Assembly: GCF_964340395.1 (NCBI RefSeq)
Contig: NC_135551.1
Location: 23,123,503-23,185,502 of the forward strand
Length of the DNA stretch: 62,000 nt
Direction of reading: 5' to 3'
Source of the DNA: Glandiceps talaboti
Lineage: Eukaryota; Hemichordata; Enteropneusta; Spengelidae
Under the pieces are notes generated by a model, which saw only the letters and a list, made by a program, of their open reading frames with translations, was not told the DNA's origin and made no database searches. Each line of letters begins with the position of its first letter. Within the stretch, counting starts at the first letter, position 1. A program made the translations under genes and the position numbers. This document shows positions 55,201 through 62,000 of the stretch, piece by piece.

Positions 55201-56567
55201 ACAACGGCTCCTTTTAAAATTCAGTATTTACATTGCACTTTTAAATAGTGACAGAAAGGAGAGTGTAGCATTAATTTACCTGTATTTTGTACCAATACAA
55301 TTACAGTAACTGTCAAGAATCTTTTGTGCCAAAGTTTTATGAATATCTAATTTCATCTTATGCCCTCAGAAAAGTATGGACACGACAACATTAAATTAGT
55401 ACCAGCCGAGTCTTCATATATCTTTTAAAGTCAACAAGACTGCAATATATTTACTTCTACTTTCTAGTCTTGTAAATCAGTGATGAATTTTAAGTTATAT
55501 TCAAATTTGGTTTAAAATTTTCTGTTGACTTGTAAAGGTTATGTAACGTATGAATTAAAGGCCCAAGTCAGATTAGGGTTAAAATTTTGTTCAGGCTAAG
55601 AAAAAAAGTTTCGTAAAAAAATTTGTTGTGAACAAAGGATTGGGCTGACCTAATCCATATGGCTCAACGTATGAGATCGTACTTCTTTAAAATATGGGAT
55701 TCAAGCATTGAGCTTTTAGTCAGTGTTTGACTGCTATGTATAGATTTTTTATGACGTTGCAGTGTCCCCCTCCCCCTAAAACAACTTATTGTCTCTGATA
55801 TTTGTAAGTACATGAGGTGAGACATTTACAGAATTAGTCCACAGAATTTGATTTCAAAGATAGGAAAGCTTTAAAGAAGGAAATTAAGTTCAAAGCACTG
55901 AAGGAATGTACTTTTTTCGCTTCCTGTTATTTTTTTTAGTTGTGTACAGTCATTGTAGACATTTGATGCTTGTAGTGCGGACCATTTAAAAGTAAGAGTG
56001 AACATTTGCATGCTGGATTCAGGAAATGTCATCTTGAGCAAAAAAGCAGGGTTGAAAAAAAAATTGTCTTCAGTTCATTACCGTTTTTGTCTTTCAGGAA
56101 ATTCCAAATTAAGACATCTCTTAATGCTCTGCTATTTTGCCACGATGTCGGAAAGCCTGAGAAAACCAGCCCTATTTTTCTTCGGTAACGACTGATGTGA
56201 GCTATATATTTGGATAACCATTTGTAAGAGATATCCCCAACTGCTAATTTAATTTAGTGGTATTTTATATTCTGTAATTTTTGTCATTTATCTGAGCGGT
56301 TTGTAGCACCTGTAGTATTAATAATGTTAATAGGCCTCAAAGCACATTAAATTCTGTGGTCTTGGAATTTTTTTTTCTTTTACAATGCCTCGGTGTCTCT
56401 GTGTTCCCCATGCCATTGCATACTAGTGTCTCTCAGTTTTATTTATCTCCTCCTCCCATGCCCATCACCCCTGCTGTCTGCATGCTATTGGAATATCCCA
56501 TTGGAAGTTAATGTCATGGATGGAACACTTCACTGGTAAGTGGGGTGATTGACTGAATGACATATAT

Positions 56568-56650
56568 AGAAGTGATGACTTCATTCATGTCTGATGGTTC
56601 TGATGAATAGAAGTGATGACTTCATTCATGTTTGATGGTTCTGATGAATA
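56568..56650. repeat. Tandem duplication, about 37 bp x 2
   Basis: AGAAGTGATGACTTCATTCA, then TGTCTGATGGTTCTGATGAA, occurs twice head to tail with one substitution (GTCTG / GTTTG). Confidence 0.9.
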
Positions 56651-59315
56651 CTGACCTCAATTAACCCTATTTGTTTATTTCATGAAAATGATAATTGTTA
56701 TGCAAATTAATGTAACAACTGTTTCTGTATATCCAAATCAGTGGTATGAGTTCTCAGGCAAAAGAAATGTACAACATATGACAATGAAATTTCAAAATTC
56801 AGAATTTTGAAAAGTTTAGATGGCATATTTGTATTACATTGATTTCCAAATGTCCCATGAGTGTACTAGAACTAAAGTATTTATCAGTATATTTGGTAAG
56901 GTTTTGAACAAAAAATGTAAAAGGGGAAAGTAATAAAGTTTTTCCTGTATATTCACAGCCATAGTATTGGGTGACAACCTTTTAAAATGTGTGAAATAAG
57001 TGGTGAGATTTAACGTGTTATGCACCTTGGAAATGAACTTCAAACTTTTGCTGGTATTTAGATCAAGAAAAATTGCAAATCTAGGGTCATTGTACAAACT
57101 TTTGACGTGGAGGTTTTAATAAAATGATAAAATTTAGTCAATTTTTAGAATCCAATATGGCTGCTGAATACTGTGGTAACTCTAAACCATTAAATTTGTT
57201 TATTATTTCAAAATGACCAGGAACAAGCTTTCATATGGTTAAGTTTGGAGAGAATTGAAGAACATTTGTTCCCAAAGTACATTGTTAACAGAGGCAACAA
57301 ATATGCTGATGATCACAAATTTACATAATTCTGTATTATGTCAAATTGTCCTTATATCATATCTGATGAGAGCTCTTACAGTTGCTAGGAATATTTCAAC
57401 ATATGTCAGGCATTGGATTTAAGAATATTTCAGTATAAACAAAAGTAAGAACCAAATGCACACAACTTTATAAATTAAACTGTTTCATGTGTAAGTGAAT
57501 TATTGTAAAAAGGTTGCACCGATGTAAGTGTATTTTTCTAGCGTGAGAGTTCTACTAATTCTCTGTTAGAAGACCTAGTTATTTGAAAGGGTTCCTTCTG
57601 CATATGTTACTCAAAAAACTTACGAATTAGTAATTTCATAGTTCATAATATCATGCATATTTCAATACATACCACTAAAAGTACATGTACATACATACGT
57701 GGACCAATATTTTGACATGATTTACTAATATGTCAAATTTATCACCAGGAATAATTAAGAACAGCACTTGCACAAATTATTTTAAGAAACAGTTTTTGTT
57801 ACAAATATTCAATCTGTTGATATAAGCTCAGAATTTTTTTTTCACAAGTTCTTTGTTAGTATTGTAAACATATTTTGGCGAATTAAACTTTTGGCAGACT
57901 GTTTAGTACCTGTGATATGCATATTAATTTGGAGGACATTGCAAGCGGAAACTAGACACTACTTGTAAATAACTTATCCTGTTGGCCTGCCATATACTCA
58001 GTGCAAATATTGTTGACACTTTTGACACCAGCTGAATATAGAAATATGACATCGTGCAAAGTATGTTTGTTAGTGGGACTTGTTTCTGCAAAAAATTAAA
58101 GTGCATATTCACCGAAAATAATCCAGCGCCATACAGCATATGACTACAGTAGAAGACCATGCATACTGAGCTGTTTTACCTTGACTGTGGTACTGCTCAT
58201 TATAACACATTCTGTTCACATGATAAATATCATTTTGTATTAAATACAAAATTTCTATGGAAACATGTAATGTCATAGCTTACGTTCTACCCAGTGCTAC
58301 GAGATTCAGTAATTTGAAATAACTTGAAGTCACCACACTAGGCTTGTAATGACATAGATCTATCACCCTATCCTTTTTTTATCCTGTTTTTGTACATATT
58401 ATAAATTGTGTTCAGTACAAATATTTATCTTAGAATACACCCAGTCAATAAATGGTGCCTTCTAAGTGGCGAGCGACACAGTGTTTATCAATTTGTCAAC
58501 AGATGTTTCATTAGTAGTACTCTAGAGGGCGCCATCTATTACAAAGGTGTAAAGTTGATTAGGTCAGCTATTGAATGTGTCATACAAAATCTTTTTGATC
58601 AACTTTCAACATAAATGCAAAATGACATAAATTTCTGAGCCATGGTTGTATTACAAGGATTATGAATTAGTGTGATAAGTTGATGTAGGGTATTGTGATT
58701 TGCAAAATATTCACACAGTGGTTCATTGGCATTTGTATATTGGGCTGGTACATGGTATAGCATGCAGAATGGTAACTTGGTAACCAAAGTTATCTGTTTT
58801 AGAACTTCTAGAGGTTATTTTTACTTGTGGAGAAACTTTGATTTATTGTTAGAAAGTTTGCATTTGTAATTGTAATACAGAAACTATATGCCCAATGTCA
58901 TAAGTTATGAAAGTGACCAGTTTCCACTGGTTTGCTGATGTAATGATCCGAGTAAACATGCATCTGTCAGTTTCATTATAATTGTATTAAGACTGCTCTC
59001 ACATACATATATTTTAGATCTATATTTTCAGCGAGGTTTTACAGAGCTGCCTATTACAAAGCCTTTGTACATTTTGCTGTAGACAGGAGTAGAAATGATT
59101 CGTCATGAATTGTTTTAATCAATAAATAACCATAGTGATAACATACTTTCACAAATGTCTCTTTATGAGGTGAATTGTGTTCATGTGTGGAAATGTTTTT
59201 TTTTTTAAAAACGAATTGCTACTGTTTTCGTGTGTCATTTTTCCCCTCAGAATATACTAAAACTTCTGACACTAACTTGCGTTTTCATTTATACATATGC
59301 TTTTGTGGTCTGTCT

Positions 59316-59465
59316 ATGTATGTATGTATGTATGTATGTATGTATGTATGTATGTATGTATGTATGTGTGTGTGTGTATGGATGGATGGATGGATGGATG
59401 TATGTATGTATGTATGTATGTACATACGTACGTACGTACGTACGTATGTACGTAACTACATATGT
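59316..59465. repeat. Compound (ATGT)n (GT)n (GGAT)n (CGTA)n microsatellite
   Basis: Four successive tetranucleotide or dinucleotide blocks in about 150 bp; the CGTA block sits at about 59426-59452. Confidence 0.95.
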
Positions 59466-60268
59466 ACATGTGTGTGTATTGCATGTATGTGTGATATGAA
59501 CAATATTGACAGTACATACAGCAAACAAGGAAACCCATTTTCACACATCCACATGATATTTGCATGAGACCCTGTATTCAAATCAAGACACAATGACAAG
59601 TCAGCATATAATACTTCCATTCCATATAATTTACTGTGTTCATGAAGTACATCATTTACAGCAAAGCCAATTTGCTGCCAAAAAGTTCCCCATTACAATA
59701 CACAAATTATCCCATATCAAAGTTATGAACTGAAAGAAAATATTTATTGACCATAAGATGGCTACTACCGGTGCAACACATACAAAAGAAAGGTTAAAAT
59801 TCCTCCAAATAAATACAATCTTAGTGATAAATGCTTTCATTTTTAATATAGAATTTTTTTTTTTTTCAATTACAAACCTAGAAGAATTAGAAAAAAAATA
59901 CCAAACGTTAAACATAGATTTCCCATGTACTGAAATCGGAAATAAAAAAGTTGGTCTGAAGTATTGACAAATGGTTTAAGTAAATGGAAACAAAACACAT
60001 GCACTAAGGACTTCATAAAACGATACTTATACATCCCATTTTAATGAGTTTTTACAATTACAATATGATGGAAATTTTATTTAGAACTGAATAAAAATCT
60101 GTATGGAAAACCTAGGTGGAACCCATAAGAATTGAGATTTGATTAATTATAGACCATCAAATCCATTTACTGCTACAACATAATAATCTTGAGTTATTTC
60201 ATTTCAACAGCTTTGATAGCGGTCACACATTCTGAGCTAATGCAGTAATAGCTATAACTGGAGTATTT

Positions 60269-60281
60269 GGGGGGGGGGGGG
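60269..60281. repeat. Poly-G tract
   Basis: Run of about 13 G. Confidence 0.9.
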
Positions 60282-60354
60282 ACAGTTTTATTGTCACTTT
60301 ACACTTTAATCTCTTGGTGTCGCACATCCTAAAGTATATTGAAATGCATGAGAC

Positions 60355-60430
60355 TGGTGTGTGTAGCGCTTGACATATTACAGAATCAGAATTACTTTAT
60401 TCACATCCCACTAGAGGAAATTAAAACGTG
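60355..60430 (-). mobile_element. Possible LINE 3' tail fragment
   Basis: The reverse complement contains GATGTGAATAAAGTAATTCT followed by GATTCTG, the sort of 3' terminus with ATTCTG tails seen in CR1/RTE-type retroposons. It is short, with no coding sequence, so the call is tentative. Confidence 0.3.
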
Positions 60431-62000
60431 GTTAAAAGTACTGCAAGTTGCTTACTTCATATTATGGTAATTTTCATCATGTTTACAGTGATATATATAC
60501 TGGTATATATATAAAAGCTTAATACCACGTTGCCCCTCACAACCGATCAATGTGACCTGGTTTGAGTGTGTTTCTTATACATTTTGTATGTGGATCCGAT
60601 GCAGTCGTATAATGAATATTATCAAGTCATCACAACAAAAGGCTGCATGGTATTAGTAGGATATACAACTCAATTGCTCATGCGCCTTGCTGTATAGCCT
60701 TTACATAATATACATTAATATTAGTCAATGAATCAATATATTTTAGAATGTACAACATGACGTGTAAGTTATTAAATGTAACAAAATTGTCAGGACAAAA
60801 ATGCTACAGGTAGAGTTATAACATCGTCGTAAACCACAGCCTCTTTTACAGCACCGTCCAAAACGCGCCGTTATTTCGCAGTGTCGTGGAAGAATTAACA
60901 GTGCTGGTGTGCGAGTTGAGAATGAGTTATAACAGCTTTTAATGTAGTCTTATTTTATGTACAAATAAATGATATTTTTACCCAACCTCTTGATGATGAC
61001 CCTACCCTTTATGCCCTGATCTTGATACATAACAATGACATACTTGTGTCTCAGTATCAGTGAAACAATGTATACCGAGCTACTGTAGAAGCCCCAAATA
61101 CAAAACTTACCTCTGTACCAACACACCAGGTTGAAGAATTTGTAGAGATCCCCCAACATCTGTATCTGAAGCTAACCCCATAAATAGCATTTTTTTTAAA
61201 TACACATATCATATTGCACTTAAATATGAAGCCAACAATATTTCAACAGATTATTTTTTTTTTTACCTTTTTGAAAACTGTTTTTTGTCTTTCATTTCTT
61301 GAGTAAATGTCTCTCCTGTATAGTTATAAAATGGCCACTCTTAGAGCTGTATTCACTATTCAAATAACAGATACATAAAATGGCAAAAACAGGTTTTCTT
61401 TTTCTTTAGAATGAGATATATTAGATATGCAAATAAATTAATTCATATGGTTCAATTTCCAATGTCAGTATGTATATCATTTCATAAATTCAACTAATTT
61501 CTTGTACCATCCCTTTAATTTGATAGTCCTGATCATGCAGCTCCTTAGCTTCATACATTCGAACCAAATGACTCCTCAGCTTACTTGATTTGAACCAATA
61601 TGGCTTCCTAGCTTAACCTCACAGAACATGATAAAGCCCCTTAGTTTAACCTATTTGCACAATCCAGCTCCTTATATTGATAGTTTTGAAACACTAATAC
61701 AAAATTGATCAAGTTCTCATAATAACCAGTACCGGTACAAGAGATAAATCATTTCAAGAACCAAGACGGAAAATCTAGGAATTTGACACGCATGCTCAAA
61801 ATTAAAAGCAAACAAACATAAAAGATTATATTTCATAAAGAAAACGTACAAGTTTGAAGTACGAAAGACAGTGACGGACATCTTGTAGTCTAAATCTAAG
61901 TTTTCATGACACACCATCAAGTCATAGTACGTTGATAAACACCATGATTAAGCACCATTGGTTGACTCCTTTTAGAAAATATTACAAGTTAATATAGAAG

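Larger units (their letters stand above)
52209..62000. other. SNX3 3' UTR and long gene-free stretch
   Basis: The first part is SNX3 3' UTR, but no single AATAAA stands out among many. Across the remaining 9.8 kb I find no exon chain on either strand. The longest open frame (53810-54247, 145 codons) has no domain or splice context. Structures seen: a 37-bp tandem duplication at about 56568-56650, an ATGT/GGAT/CGTA microsatellite at about 59316-59465, a poly-G run at 60269-60281, a possible LINE tail at about 60355-60430, a weak minus-strand candidate exon at 61111-61159, and a degenerate CTCCTTAGCTTA-type repeat at about 61540-61680. Confidence 0.6.

Overview
The window is nuclear DNA of a non-vertebrate metazoan. 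Genes are broken into many short exons with GT-AG introns, the DNA is AT-rich, and microsatellites, minisatellites and short non-autonomous transposons are abundant. The protein set and the style of the tRNA-derived SINE suggest a marine invertebrate, possibly a deuterostome such as a hemichordate or cephalochordate. That placement is inference; no species can be read from the sequence. There are no operons, bacterial signals, rRNA genes or CRISPR arrays.

Six protein-coding genes can be supported, arranged as three divergent pairs in a row. Pair 1 is a 16-exon, about 1062-residue armadillo-like protein I do not recognise (minus, 2822-21640) and PCNP (plus, 23876-28012). Pair 2 is a single-exon 250-residue protein of unknown family (minus, 29813-30565) and a single-exon membrane protein with one fibronectin type III domain (plus, 33825-34556). 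Pair 3 is the mitochondrial AAA+ ATPase AFG1L (minus, 39073-47738) and the sorting nexin SNX3 (plus, 48004-52208). All exon joins in the four spliced genes were checked for reading phase. Only 265 bp separate the AFG1L and SNX3 start codons. That interval holds a perfect CRE palindrome next to an ETS-like site. AFG1L and SNX3 are also divergent neighbours in human (6q21, from memory), so this looks like an ancient linkage.

The rest is introns and intergenic DNA. It holds a 41-bp minisatellite that has copied an exon end and its 5' splice site just downstream of the real one, a 47-bp minisatellite of about 25 copies whose unit contains two inverted repeats, and a 35-bp minisatellite after PCNP. 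It also holds two copies of a TTAA-flanked MITE-like family, a 949-bp element with 10-bp terminal inverted repeats and a 151-bp internal tandem repeat, and three copies of a tRNA-derived SINE. The last 9.8 kb (52209-62000) contains no gene I can support apart from probable SNX3 3' UTR and one weak candidate exon.

The genes do not form an obvious pathway. AFG1L acts in mitochondrial quality control, SNX3 in endosomal retromer sorting and PCNP in the nucleus. The armadillo-like protein and the two single-exon proteins are the unexplained content.
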